Positions 4,195 to 11,563 of a DNA stretch of 11,790 bases are shown piece by piece. The position numbers were made by a program, and so were the translations under genes. A model generated the notes under the pieces. The model did no database searches. It was not told where the DNA came from and saw nothing but the letters and a program-made list of their open reading frames with translations. Position 1 is the stretch's first letter. Every line of letters starts with the position of its first letter. This stretch comes from Actinomycetes bacterium (lineage in GTDB: Bacteria; Actinomycetota; Acidimicrobiia; Acidimicrobiales; JAJYPT01). Where the stretch lies: the NCBI GenBank assembly GCA_021795135.1, contig JAJYPT010000037.1, forward strand, positions 1 to 11,790, read 5' to 3'.

Positions 4195-6600
4195 TCATAC
4201 TTTTTCAGGAAGAACACTACGATCAAATGCTTCATCAATAATTTGGATAATATCAATTACTTGAATTTTGTCTTCATTGCCTGTTGTCTTTACTGCATCA
4301 GAATACATAGCAAAGTCTTTAGGGCAAGCCACAACAAAATAATCTACTTCAAGTTGAACAGCTTCTTTGATTCTATTTTCGCTAGGTCTTTCATCTAGAT
4401 AAGAATCATCCATCCAAACTCGACCACCCCCAGCTCCACAACAAAAACTGTTTTCCTTATTGCGAGGCATTTCAATTAAGTTACATCCTGTAGCTTTCAA
4501 AATATTTCTGGGAGCATCAAAAACTCTGTTGTATCTACCCAAATAGCAAGGATCATGATACGTAACGTTTTTACCTACCGATTTTACTGGTATAGCATTG
4601 CTTTCTAATAATTCCATCAAAAGCTCTGTGTAATGTTGTACTGGTTTCTCTAAACCAAAAAGAGGATATTCATTGCGCAATGTGTTCAATGAATGAGGAT
4701 CGGTAGTAAATATTTTTTCAAAACTAGCTGAAGCAAAACTAGCTAAGTTTTGTTCCACCAACATTTCAAATAGTCCTTCTTCACCTATTCTACGAACATC
4801 ATTTCCCGCATTTCTTTCTCCGTCATTCAAAAGACCAAAACTAACATCTGCTTCAGTTAGAACTTTAGCAAGTGTTTGAGACAAAGCTTGATATCTCTCG
4901 TCAAAAGAAGCAAAATCACCAACAAACCAAAGATACTTCACTGGTTCTTTGCGAGCATCTTTTATCTCAACTCCAGCTCCTTTTGTCCAACGAGATCTCA
5001 TCCTGGCTGATTTTCCAAAAGAATTTCCCTGTTGAGAAATATTTTGTAGAGCTTTTTGTAAACTTGGCTCCATATTGCCTTGATCAACTAATCTTCTGCG
5101 CAGTTGAACAATAATCGAAACATGTTCAATACCAACAGGACAAGCCTCAACACAAGCCATACAAGAGGTACAAGACCAAAGAGTCTTTTCTTTGATAACG
5201 TCTCCTGCAATTTCTTTAGCAAACGATCCAAGTACTGGACCTGATGCTTCAGGTCTTTCTTCCCAATCTAAAACCATAGGAATGCGTTCTACCCGGTCAA
5301 CCCACTGTCTGAGATCTAAAATAAGATCTCGTGGAGACAGGGGTCCGCCTACGGTTCTAGCAGGACATGCGTAGTGACACCTTCCGCACTTGGTGCAAGA
5401 GTCAAAATCTAATAACTCTTTCCAGGTAAAATCTTTTATATTTTGATAACCAACATGATCACTGCTCTCGGGAGGTTTGGGCAATCTTCTAGCAGAACCT
5501 GGATCTGTTACTACAAGGTTTGCTGCGGCAGTAAAAATGTGCATAGCCTTAGAAAAAGGTAAATAAGCCACAAAGAAAAATGCCATCGCTGCATGTATCC
5601 ACCACAAAACTTTGTGAGCAGACAAAGCAGCAGAAGATCCAACACCTACAAAATACAATCCTTTTGCCAAAAGCCATCCGACCCAAGACCAAGTTTCAAA
5701 CGGTGGAAATTTAGTACCGTCAATACGAAGGGCTTCAATGAAAAAACCTGTAATTATAAGTGCAGCAATAAGCCCCATAAACAGCCAATCTCCAGCTACA
5801 AAGCTTTTTCGGCTGTATCCTTCTTTTGGCTTTTCTGCTCGTGTGTAATCCAGTTGGGGTTCGCCGGAGTTTTTACGACGAAACATCAAGGATAAAACCC
5901 CTACAAGAGTTAAAATACCTGCAGTATTGAAAATTACTTTATACCAAAGGTAAAAGGTCCCTTTGTAAAAACTACGTTCAACACCAGTAAAAAGATAGGT
6001 CAAGTTTCTATAGACGTCATAGTCTAAACTCACAATACTTGTAGCTATAAAAAGCATGATCATTCCCCAAAAAACTAAGAAATGAGCATGACCAACACCT
6101 TTATTTCTACTTTTTATAGTTTTATTACTAGCTATATTTTCAATACCTTGACCAAGAGTAGGTCTTGTTGCAACAGCAGTCATTACAGAGCTGTTCGAAG
6201 AGTTAGAGCCAGCATTTTGAACTTGTGCAGACTTTGTAGTGGAAACTGTAGTGTCCCCTAGGGGAATATCTAGCTGTTCATCTTTTATTTCTAGGTGATC
6301 TAGATTTGGAACAACAACAGGACTTTTTGCTTTAGAAGTCAAAAGCTTTCTTTGAGCGGGACGGCCTTTACGATATTTCTTTACTCTTCTAATCCATCCA
6401 TAGGCAAAAATAGCAATTACCAAAATAGCTAATACATAAAATATAGCTTTACCAACTGGGCCTATTCCTAGGAATATCTTTCTCGTTACAACTACATGGC
6501 CATGCTTTACTACCAGACCAGGAGCAAAATGAGTTATGGCCACTAATAATCTAGTGGCCATAACAGCCACTAGATTCGTTAGCATAATCACACTTGTCAT
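4195..6600 (-). CDS. EMO-like (DUF224/HdrD-like) membrane Fe-S protein, putative ETF:quinone oxidoreductase
   Basis: An 801-residue membrane protein. It has about six hydrophobic segments (residues 5-24, 50-68, 172-192, 218-238, 270-288, 330-352), the last four matching the NarI-like cytochrome b region, with His171 and His173 (GHAHF) and a later WWIHAAMA as possible heme ligands. Next come two 4Fe-4S motifs (CTKCGRCHYACP from 402, CTSCMACVEACP from 477), then two CCG (cysteine-rich) domains. CCG2 retains Cys685, Cys720 and Cys721 (CCGAGGGR) and Cys759, but its CPxC is CPKD. CCG1 has lost its cysteines (D562, N597, DPHS 634-637). Family members (EMO) pass electrons from EtfAB to menaquinone. 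A Ser/Thr-rich insert (about 115-150) separates the N-terminal segments from the heme domain. The ATG overlaps the etfA stop (ATGA), supporting both the start and the EtfAB partnership. Confidence 0.9.
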   Translation of the reverse strand: MTSVIMLTNLVAVMATRLLVAITHFAPGLVVKHGHVVVTRKIFLGIGPVGKAIFYVLAILVIAIFAYGWIRRVKKYRKGRPAQRKLLTSKAKSPVVVPNLDHLEIKDEQLDIPLGDTTVSTTKSAQVQNAGSNSSNSSVMTAVATRPTLGQGIENIASNKTIKSRNKGVGHAHFLVFWGMIMLFIATSIVSLDYDVYRNLTYLFTGVERSFYKGTFYLWYKVIFNTAGILTLVGVLSLMFRRKNSGEPQLDYTRAEKPKEGYSRKSFVAGDWLFMGLIAALIITGFFIEALRIDGTKFPPFETWSWVGWLLAKGLYFVGVGSSAALSAHKVLWWIHAAMAFFFVAYLPFSKAMHIFTAAANLVVTDPGSARRLPKPPESSDHVGYQNIKDFTWKELLDFDSCTKCGRCHYACPARTVGGPLSPRDLILDLRQWVDRVERIPMVLDWEERPEASGPVLGSFAKEIAGDVIKEKTLWSCTSCMACVEACPVGIEHVSIIVQLRRRLVDQGNMEPSLQKALQNISQQGNSFGKSARMRSRWTKGAGVEIKDARKEPVKYLWFVGDFASFDERYQALSQTLAKVLTEADVSFGLLNDGERNAGNDVRRIGEEGLFEMLVEQNLASFASASFEKIFTTDPHSLNTLRNEYPLFGLEKPVQHYTELLMELLESNAIPVKSVGKNVTYHDPCYLGRYNRVFDAPRNILKATGCNLIEMPRNKENSFCCGAGGGRVWMDDSYLDERPSENRIKEAVQLEVDYFVVACPKDFAMYSDAVKTTGNEDKIQVIDIIQIIDEAFDRSVLPEKV
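6533..6576 (-). promoter_or_regulatory. Two mutually exclusive hairpins in the 5' end of the EMO-like gene
   Basis: GTTATGGCCACTA (6533-6545) is perfectly complementary to 6552-6564 (13 bp, 6-nt loop), and AATCTAGTGGC (6548-6558) is perfectly complementary to 6566-6576 (11 bp, 7-nt loop). The middle segment can join only one partner at a time. They lie in codons 9-23, a short distance after the etfA stop. The arrangement resembles an attenuator or a translation-speed switch; function is inference. Confidence 0.5.
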
Positions 6601-7559
6601 CCTTGAACTTTGTCTACCAAAGCAGGAACCAGATCAAACAAATCAACAGTCGTCCCATAATGGGCAACATCAAAAATAGGAGCTGATTCATCTGTATTAC
6701 AAGCAATAATAAGTTCTGCGTCTCGCATTCCTTCTAAATGCTCTGGAGCACCTGAAATACCAAACATGAGATATACTTTTGGCTTTACTTTAAGACCAGA
6801 TTTTCCAACTTGATGAGGTTTGGGTAGCCAACCTTGGTCGATTATAGGCCTAGATGAAGACAAAGGAACGCCCATAGCATCTGCTAGTTCTTGAACTATT
6901 TCCAAGTTGTCTTCACTTTGTATACCTCGCCCAACAGAAACCAACATATCTGCTGTAGTAATATCTATGCCCCCTGCTTCGGGACGGGAAAGATTTACAC
7001 AAGATATTTTTTCGTTGTCAAGTTCAGATGGAGGATCCATTTGTTCTATATTTGGGGATCCTGTTGATTTGCCAAGATCTGCGGAAAAAGATCCTGCTAT
7101 AACAGTACAAATTCCCTTATCTGCTTCTATGGCTGTCTCAGCCATTAATTTTCCACCATAGATTTGGGCTGTAGCAACTATAGTTGAACCCTCTATATCT
7201 AAACCAACGACATAAGATACCAAAGGAGCATCCCAAGTTACAGAAAGAGCTGCCGCTAAATCAAGACCTAATGTTGTGGTGGCTAAAAGTACAAGGCGTG
7301 GCTGACGCTCTTGTACCACTTTAGTCAAAGCTTTTTCATATGCTTCTGGATTGTAGTGAGCCAAAGAAGGATGTTCCATAGTTATTACAACATCAGCAGC
7401 TCCAAGGTTTTGGGCTAATTCTGGAGTCCCAAAAAGAGCTGCAATTACTTGCCCTCCAAGACTAGAAGCAAGTTCTTTTGCTTTACCCAATAATTCAAAA
7501 GTAGTATCGGCTAATTCCCCACCAGGGTTTTCTGCTAAAACTAAAATATCGTTACTCAT
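6597..7559 (-). CDS. etfA: Electron transfer flavoprotein alpha subunit
   Basis: A 320-residue FAD-binding alpha subunit of ETF, at the usual length. The C-terminal FAD domain is complete: SVGRGIQSEDNL, then SSSRPIIDQGWLP (Arg237), HQVGKSG (249-255), GISGAPEH (267-274) and APIFDVAHYGTTVDLFDLVP. The N-terminal half is the Rossmann-like domain (VLAENPGGELADTT, VLLATTTLGLDLAAALS). With EtfB it forms a soluble heterodimer that takes electrons from a cytoplasmic dehydrogenase; here the likely outlet is the EMO-like membrane protein encoded by the next, overlapping gene. The electron donor is not identified, but the lipoate genes on both sides suggest a lipoyl-dependent sulfur oxidation route rather than fatty-acid oxidation. 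The ATG is preceded by eight G residues that serve as ribosome site. Confidence 0.96.
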   Translation of the reverse strand: MSNDILVLAENPGGELADTTFELLGKAKELASSLGGQVIAALFGTPELAQNLGAADVVITMEHPSLAHYNPEAYEKALTKVVQERQPRLVLLATTTLGLDLAAALSVTWDAPLVSYVVGLDIEGSTIVATAQIYGGKLMAETAIEADKGICTVIAGSFSADLGKSTGSPNIEQMDPPSELDNEKISCVNLSRPEAGGIDITTADMLVSVGRGIQSEDNLEIVQELADAMGVPLSSSRPIIDQGWLPKPHQVGKSGLKVKPKVYLMFGISGAPEHLEGMRDAELIIACNTDESAPIFDVAHYGTTVDLFDLVPALVDKVQG

Positions 7560-7560
7560 T

Positions 7561-7577
7561 CCCCCCCCTTTTTTTTT
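7561..7577 (-). repeat. A9-G8 homopolymer tract at the etfB-etfA junction
   Basis: On the coding strand the etfB TAA runs into nine A residues followed by eight G residues, ending one nucleotide before the etfA ATG. The G tract is the only ribosome site for etfA. Runs of this length are prone to slippage and to sequencing error; here a length change would alter ribosome-site spacing, not a reading frame. Confidence 0.8.
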
Positions 7578-8343
7578 ACTTTAATAGACCTTTAGAGCGA
7601 ATAAGCTCAAGGATTTTATCAGCTACATCTTCTGGACTTCCATCAATCATTTCTGCATGACCGGCTTTTTCTGGTAGATAGAGTCTGCGAATAGAAAGTC
7701 CGCTTCCAGCTGACTCTGTATTAGCAGCAACTTCTTCTAAACCTCCAGATTGCATAGCTTGGCGAATACGAGTAATAGGAGCATATCTAGGAGCTTGACG
7801 AGCTGCTTGAATACCTACTATTGCAGGAAGAGAAATCTCTTGTTCTATTGCCATACCTGCACTAAATTCCTGTCTTACAGTAACTTTGTCGTCTTTTGGT
7901 TGAACCTCTACAACAACAGCAGCATGAGGTATACCTAGACGAGCTCCTAACAAAGTTGCCAATTGACCATCTAGGTCATCAACAGCTTGGACTCCTGTAA
8001 GGATAAGATCAAAACTTTGTCCAGAGAGCCAAGAAGCTAAAATATCAGCCCGAGTGTGGGTATCTACCCATCCATCTCCAGTACCAGTTAGCTTAACTGC
8101 TTTATCAGCACCTTTTGCTATAGCTGTATAAAGGGTCTGATCTATGTCTTCTTCATCAAGACCCACAACTGTAATTTCAGCTCCAGTAGACTCTTTTATT
8201 AGAAGAGCTTCCTCAAGAGCTTGTTCGTCGTATTCATTTGATACAAACTTTAAATATTCACGATCTATATCTGTTCCTTCGGAATCAACCTCAAGTTCTT
8301 CAACTAGATCAGGAATTTGCTTCATCGGTACAATGATGTGCAC
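7576..8343 (-). CDS. etfB: Electron transfer flavoprotein beta subunit
   Basis: A 255-residue ETF beta subunit of ordinary length. The N-terminal VPMKQIPDLVEELEVD and the following NEYDEQALEEALLIKE are typical, as are DLILTGVQAVDDLDGQ (residues 112-127, the AMP/FAD-contacting loop) and the recognition-loop region LPAIVGIQAARQAPRYAPITRIRQA. The last 35 residues form an ETF-type C-terminal arm that embraces EtfA. Whether the pair is bifurcating or simple cannot be settled by eye. The start is GTG at 8341-8343 with AAAGG upstream, 5 nt after the radical SAM gene, so etfAB is co-transcribed with the lipoate-assembly genes. That linkage is informative, since fatty-acid ETF genes normally sit with acyl-CoA dehydrogenases, of which none is seen here. 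Confidence 0.95.
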   Translation of the reverse strand: MHIIVPMKQIPDLVEELEVDSEGTDIDREYLKFVSNEYDEQALEEALLIKESTGAEITVVGLDEEDIDQTLYTAIAKGADKAVKLTGTGDGWVDTHTRADILASWLSGQSFDLILTGVQAVDDLDGQLATLLGARLGIPHAAVVVEVQPKDDKVTVRQEFSAGMAIEQEISLPAIVGIQAARQAPRYAPITRIRQAMQSGGLEEVAANTESAGSGLSIRRLYLPEKAGHAEMIDGSPEDVADKILELIRSKGLLK

Positions 8344-8348
8344 AAGCT

Positions 8349-9452
8349 TTACCTTTCTTTTTCGAAAATGCCTTCCAAGGCGAGCTCAGCTCTTATATCG
8401 ACTAAGTCCTCTTGGGTGGGCTGGAATGGAAAATCCCTAAATTGCTCCGTAGGACGGTAAGATCCATAGGGGCGAGTACATCCCGGCTCTCCATTTTCAC
8501 CGGGGCAACCATTAGTCATAAACGGCATTCCACTTTCTACAGCCGTTACAACTAATTCTTCTGGTCCTCTCATATGAACCAAAGAACCATTGGAATCAAA
8601 ATCAAAATGATCCCAATCAAAACCTTCTGATTCGACTAAATGCTTGGCCAATTGAATTCTTCTCCAACGAGAAATTGTTGCTTTGGGATGTTCTCCCAAT
8701 CTTGAATCAGGTTCAGCGTTGAAAGCAAATAGATAAGAGAAAATTTCACGATTTCTTAGTCTTATAAAGGTATCTACTAGATCCCAATCAGTTTCTCCTA
8801 TGCCTACTAAAGTATGGCAATTTACTTTCCAAGGTCCAAAAACATCTCTGGCATCATCTATTACCTGCCAGTATTTTGACCATCTAAGACCTGCTCCTCC
8901 AGCTGGCACATTAGTGCGTAACTCTTCAAAAAGTTCTTCACTAACTGCATCTAGACCTATACCAATCATGTCTACCCCAAGCTCATGGAAGCGTTCTATA
9001 CGAGCTCTATTCAAAGTAGGAGGCGCAACAAGAATAGAAAGAGGAGCTTTTACTTTAGCCCTAATCCTTTTAGTTATGTCACAGGTATCTCTAAACGCAA
9101 AAGGATTGGTTACCATAGATATGCAAAGCCGAGTAAGTTTGTCTTCGTTGCGAGCCATTCTATCTACCAACTCATCAGTTGAAACTAATGGCCACTCTAC
9201 TCGGATAAATGATTTATCTTCATAAGATCCAGGTCTAGTTCTTGCCAACCCACAATAAGAGCAGTCAGAACGACACCCATCTTCGTAATTCAAAAGTAGA
9301 TTAATTCCCCCAAAATCAAATTCTCGGCTAAATCTACCAGAACGAAAGCGAAGAGCCATTGCGCTTGCCATCGAAATACGAACCCAATCAGGGCTTACTT
9401 GACCTGTGTCTTGAGCAACAGGATTGACTAAAGGTAAATTTACTTTCGTCAT
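8349..9452 (-). CDS. Radical SAM lipoyl synthase component, LipS1/LipS2 type (biotin-synthase-like)
   Basis: A 367-residue radical SAM enzyme. The SAM-binding cluster motif CRSDCSYC (Cys60, Cys64, Cys67, spacing CxxxCxxC) follows LLLNYEDG. Later segments (ISMVTNPFAF, LSILVAPPTL, IGIGLDAVSEELFEELR, CHTLVGIGETDWDLV) fit the radical SAM barrel. The C-terminus has NGCPGENGEPGCTRPYGSYRP, with Cys316 and Cys325 as possible auxiliary-cluster ligands that would donate sulfur. Paired enzymes of this kind, LipS1 and LipS2, together insert two sulfurs into octanoyl groups in archaea and in sHdr-type bacteria. I cannot safely say which of the two this is. I start at the ATG at 9452 (GGAGGTGG upstream, 5 nt after the ligase stop); a TTG at 9482 would overlap the ligase gene. 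Ordinary biotin synthase is less likely because no other biotin gene is present. Confidence 0.85.
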   Translation of the reverse strand: MTKVNLPLVNPVAQDTGQVSPDWVRISMASAMALRFRSGRFSREFDFGGINLLLNYEDGCRSDCSYCGLARTRPGSYEDKSFIRVEWPLVSTDELVDRMARNEDKLTRLCISMVTNPFAFRDTCDITKRIRAKVKAPLSILVAPPTLNRARIERFHELGVDMIGIGLDAVSEELFEELRTNVPAGGAGLRWSKYWQVIDDARDVFGPWKVNCHTLVGIGETDWDLVDTFIRLRNREIFSYLFAFNAEPDSRLGEHPKATISRWRRIQLAKHLVESEGFDWDHFDFDSNGSLVHMRGPEELVVTAVESGMPFMTNGCPGENGEPGCTRPYGSYRPTEQFRDFPFQPTQEDLVDIRAELALEGIFEKER

Positions 9453-9457
9453 TTCGT

Positions 9458-10564
9458 TTAAACCACCTCCGGAAAATAACAAGATCCTTGACGTATAGGA
9501 ACTGACAATTCATTTGAAACTGCACGTCCAGCTGCTTGCAAAACTGCGTCTACAAAATCATCAGGCCCAACTCCTAAACAGGAGTCTACGTTAAAGATTT
9601 CTGATGCTAGCTCAATAAGCTCTGGTCTTTTTAATCTCTTCCATTTCAAGGCTTTTTCTAAGACCACCAAACATTGGGGAACTTCATTGAAATCGCCAGT
9701 AAAAAAAATATTTTTTATTATTTCACCTTGAACAGCTAAATACAGACGCACTAACCCAAAAGGTGTCTTCAGTAAAGAAGTGGCAGTTGCGTCTTTTTGA
9801 GGTCTTTTTTGATTGATCCACTCAAGATCTAAAAACTTATTTTGAGCTAAATCCTGAGCCAAAACAGCCTCTTGGGGAGTAACTATTCCCTTTTCGATAT
9901 TTACATCGAAATAATTGGCAAATCCATTTATAATTACCTGCCTTACATCTGACATATCCCATTTTTTATTAGTTGCTCTATTTAGAGTTGTCACCCTTTC
10001 TTGTACCATTGAAATTCCCTTGTCGCCTAATTTAGCTATAGGAATATTAAGTACTTTGAGCATCAAAGCTATGTCGAGATCTACTAAAAGACTTACATGA
10101 AACAAAAGTGCTCCAGTATTGTTTACATATATGCCCAGTCCTGCAATTTTTTTCCCATCTACTTCTAGGTCATTTTTTCCTCGAAATACTGTTGATAGAC
10201 CTAGACTAGATATAGAAGCAACTAGAGCATTAGACAAAGAAGCCATCAATTCTCGTGGTCTGAATTCAGTAGGAGCTTTCATTACAACTGCAATTCCTAA
10301 TTGATCTTGACCCATTAGAATCGCCCCACCTCCTGTGGGACGGCGATTGAAATCAATACCTAATTCATTACAAGCTTGGGTGTCTAATTCTGCCTCTAGA
10401 TGTTGATAACGCCCAACTAAGGCAGAATGATTAGCATAGGTATACAGTCTAAGAGTGGGACTAGTCTTGGCATTTCTAGAATATGAAGACATCAAAGCTT
10501 CATCAAGGGCAAGACCTTGTGCTGCTGAAACTTTATCTTCTATCAAAAGACGCCACGATTTCAC
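9458..10564 (-). CDS. Bipartite lipoate-protein ligase, sLpl(AB)-like
   Basis: A 368-residue LplA-family ligase with its accessory domain fused. It activates lipoate or octanoate as the acyl-AMP and transfers it to a lipoyl-domain lysine. Visible motifs: RRPTGGGAIL (residues 74-83), NDLEVDGKKIAGLG (131-144, with Lys139 as the likely acyl-adenylate-binding lysine) and LLFHVSLLVDLD (153-164). Residues from about 260 to 368 (LLKTPFGLVRLYLAVQGEII, IFFTGDFNEVP) match the LplB accessory domain, so both halves are in one chain. The ligase of this kind next to lbpA and paired LipS genes is named sLpl(AB), and LbpA is its likely target. The start is GTG at 10562-10564, 8 nt after AGGAG and 3 nt after the upstream stop. 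It lies between the two radical SAM genes. Confidence 0.9.
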   Translation of the reverse strand: MKSWRLLIEDKVSAAQGLALDEALMSSYSRNAKTSPTLRLYTYANHSALVGRYQHLEAELDTQACNELGIDFNRRPTGGGAILMGQDQLGIAVVMKAPTEFRPRELMASLSNALVASISSLGLSTVFRGKNDLEVDGKKIAGLGIYVNNTGALLFHVSLLVDLDIALMLKVLNIPIAKLGDKGISMVQERVTTLNRATNKKWDMSDVRQVIINGFANYFDVNIEKGIVTPQEAVLAQDLAQNKFLDLEWINQKRPQKDATATSLLKTPFGLVRLYLAVQGEIIKNIFFTGDFNEVPQCLVVLEKALKWKRLKRPELIELASEIFNVDSCLGVGPDDFVDAVLQAAGRAVSNELSVPIRQGSCYFPEVV

Positions 10565-10567
10565 TTT

Positions 10568-11563
10568 TTAGTCTCCTAAAGAAACTTCACTATAACTAGC
10601 ACCATCTTCTCCGGCCCAAGTCAAAGAACAACACCATTCATATAGACGAGGTTGTAAACCTTTAGTGCGAGAATATTCAATTATTCCCTCAGCTGGATAG
10701 GCAATGCCATTAAAGCCATTGTCAACAGCAGAATAATCTAGCTCTACTTTCATATTGCCCATAGGACGTGCACAACCAAGATTGAGCTTGGTAGAAGGAA
10801 GTGATTGTCTCGCTAAAGTGAAAAAATTAGTTATGTCATCTACTGGAGGTGGAGGTAAATGCCCCATTGGGGTTCCTATCAAAGGCACCAAAACCACTAG
10901 AATTAGAGTAGAAACAGGATAGCGAGAAATCATATCCAAGGCATTGTATTCCCCTAAAAACTTCCCGTAATGTAGACCTAAAACTATATGAGGAATAATT
11001 CTAAGTTGCCTATCAGCCAACAAAGACAATGACCGCTCAAAATCTTTAGCTTCTAGGTCAAGGTGATAGACATCTTTTATTGTCTCATCAGCTCCAATTA
11101 TGTCTAGCATTACTCCATCTACTTCAGCATTTGCTAAATCTTCTGCAAGTTGAGGAGAAACCACACCCGAATGGACAATTACTTTCATTCCCAATTCTTC
11201 TTTAATTCGAGGCACCATAGTTAGATGGCGAGATAGAGGAACTCCTCCAGTTTTAGTTGACCCACCCGATACTAAAATTCCCTCACTTCCAGAAGCTTTT
11301 AGCTTTGCAGCCAGATCATAAAGGTCTTGACCTGCTCTTACTGAAATCATTCCTTCTAAAACTTTAGACTGGCAATGGTCACATTGAAGAGCACAAGCAG
11401 AACCAGTTACAGACACTGGCAAAAAATTACGGGGATTAGAAGGTTTCCATTCCTTTGTCTCCCATTTTTTAAGCCCAGGAGCATAAAATTCTATAATGTC
11501 ATCAGGAAAGAATTTTTTTCTAGCATTCATACCTGGAGCAATTTCAGTTATTATTTTGCTCAT
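10568..11563 (-). CDS. Radical SAM lipoyl synthase component, LipS1/LipS2 type (second enzyme)
   Basis: A 331-residue radical SAM protein resembling the biotin-synthase-homologue group with the CALxCxHC motif. Here it is CALQCDHCQSKVLEGM, with Cys57, Cys61 and Cys64 binding the SAM cluster. SGGSTKTGGVPLSRH, VDGVMLDIIGADETIKDVYHL and IIPHIVLGLHYGK follow along the barrel. Cys264 (NLGCARPMG) and Cys311-Cys312 (WCCSLTW) are candidates for an auxiliary cluster. It differs strongly from the other radical SAM gene on the far side of the ligase, as expected of a LipS1 plus LipS2 pair in which each enzyme inserts one sulfur. The ATG overlaps the stop of the partial lbpA upstream (ATGA), tying lipoate assembly directly to its target protein. 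Which of LipS1 or LipS2 it is remains unassigned. Confidence 0.85.
   Translation of the reverse strand: MSKIITEIAPGMNARKKFFPDDIIEFYAPGLKKWETKEWKPSNPRNFLPVSVTGSACALQCDHCQSKVLEGMISVRAGQDLYDLAAKLKASGSEGILVSGGSTKTGGVPLSRHLTMVPRIKEELGMKVIVHSGVVSPQLAEDLANAEVDGVMLDIIGADETIKDVYHLDLEAKDFERSLSLLADRQLRIIPHIVLGLHYGKFLGEYNALDMISRYPVSTLILVVLVPLIGTPMGHLPPPPVDDITNFFTLARQSLPSTKLNLGCARPMGNMKVELDYSAVDNGFNGIAYPAEGIIEYSRTKGLQPRLYEWCCSLTWAGEDGASYSEVSLGD

Noticed and set aside
9453..9482. TTG at 9482 as the start of the radical SAM gene
   Set aside because: It would overlap the ligase gene and lacks a good ribosome site. The ATG at 9452 lies 5 nt after the ligase stop with GGAGGTGG upstream.
9701..9718. A8 and T6 runs inside the ligase gene as a programmed frameshift site
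   Set aside because: The ligase frame continues intact across the run with family-like sequence on both sides, and no alternative frame of useful length opens there.
8349..11563. Two radical SAM genes read as biotin synthase (bioB)
   Set aside because: They resemble BioB only distantly, are paired around a lipoate-protein ligase, and no other biotin gene is present. LipS1/LipS2-type lipoyl synthesis explains the context better.
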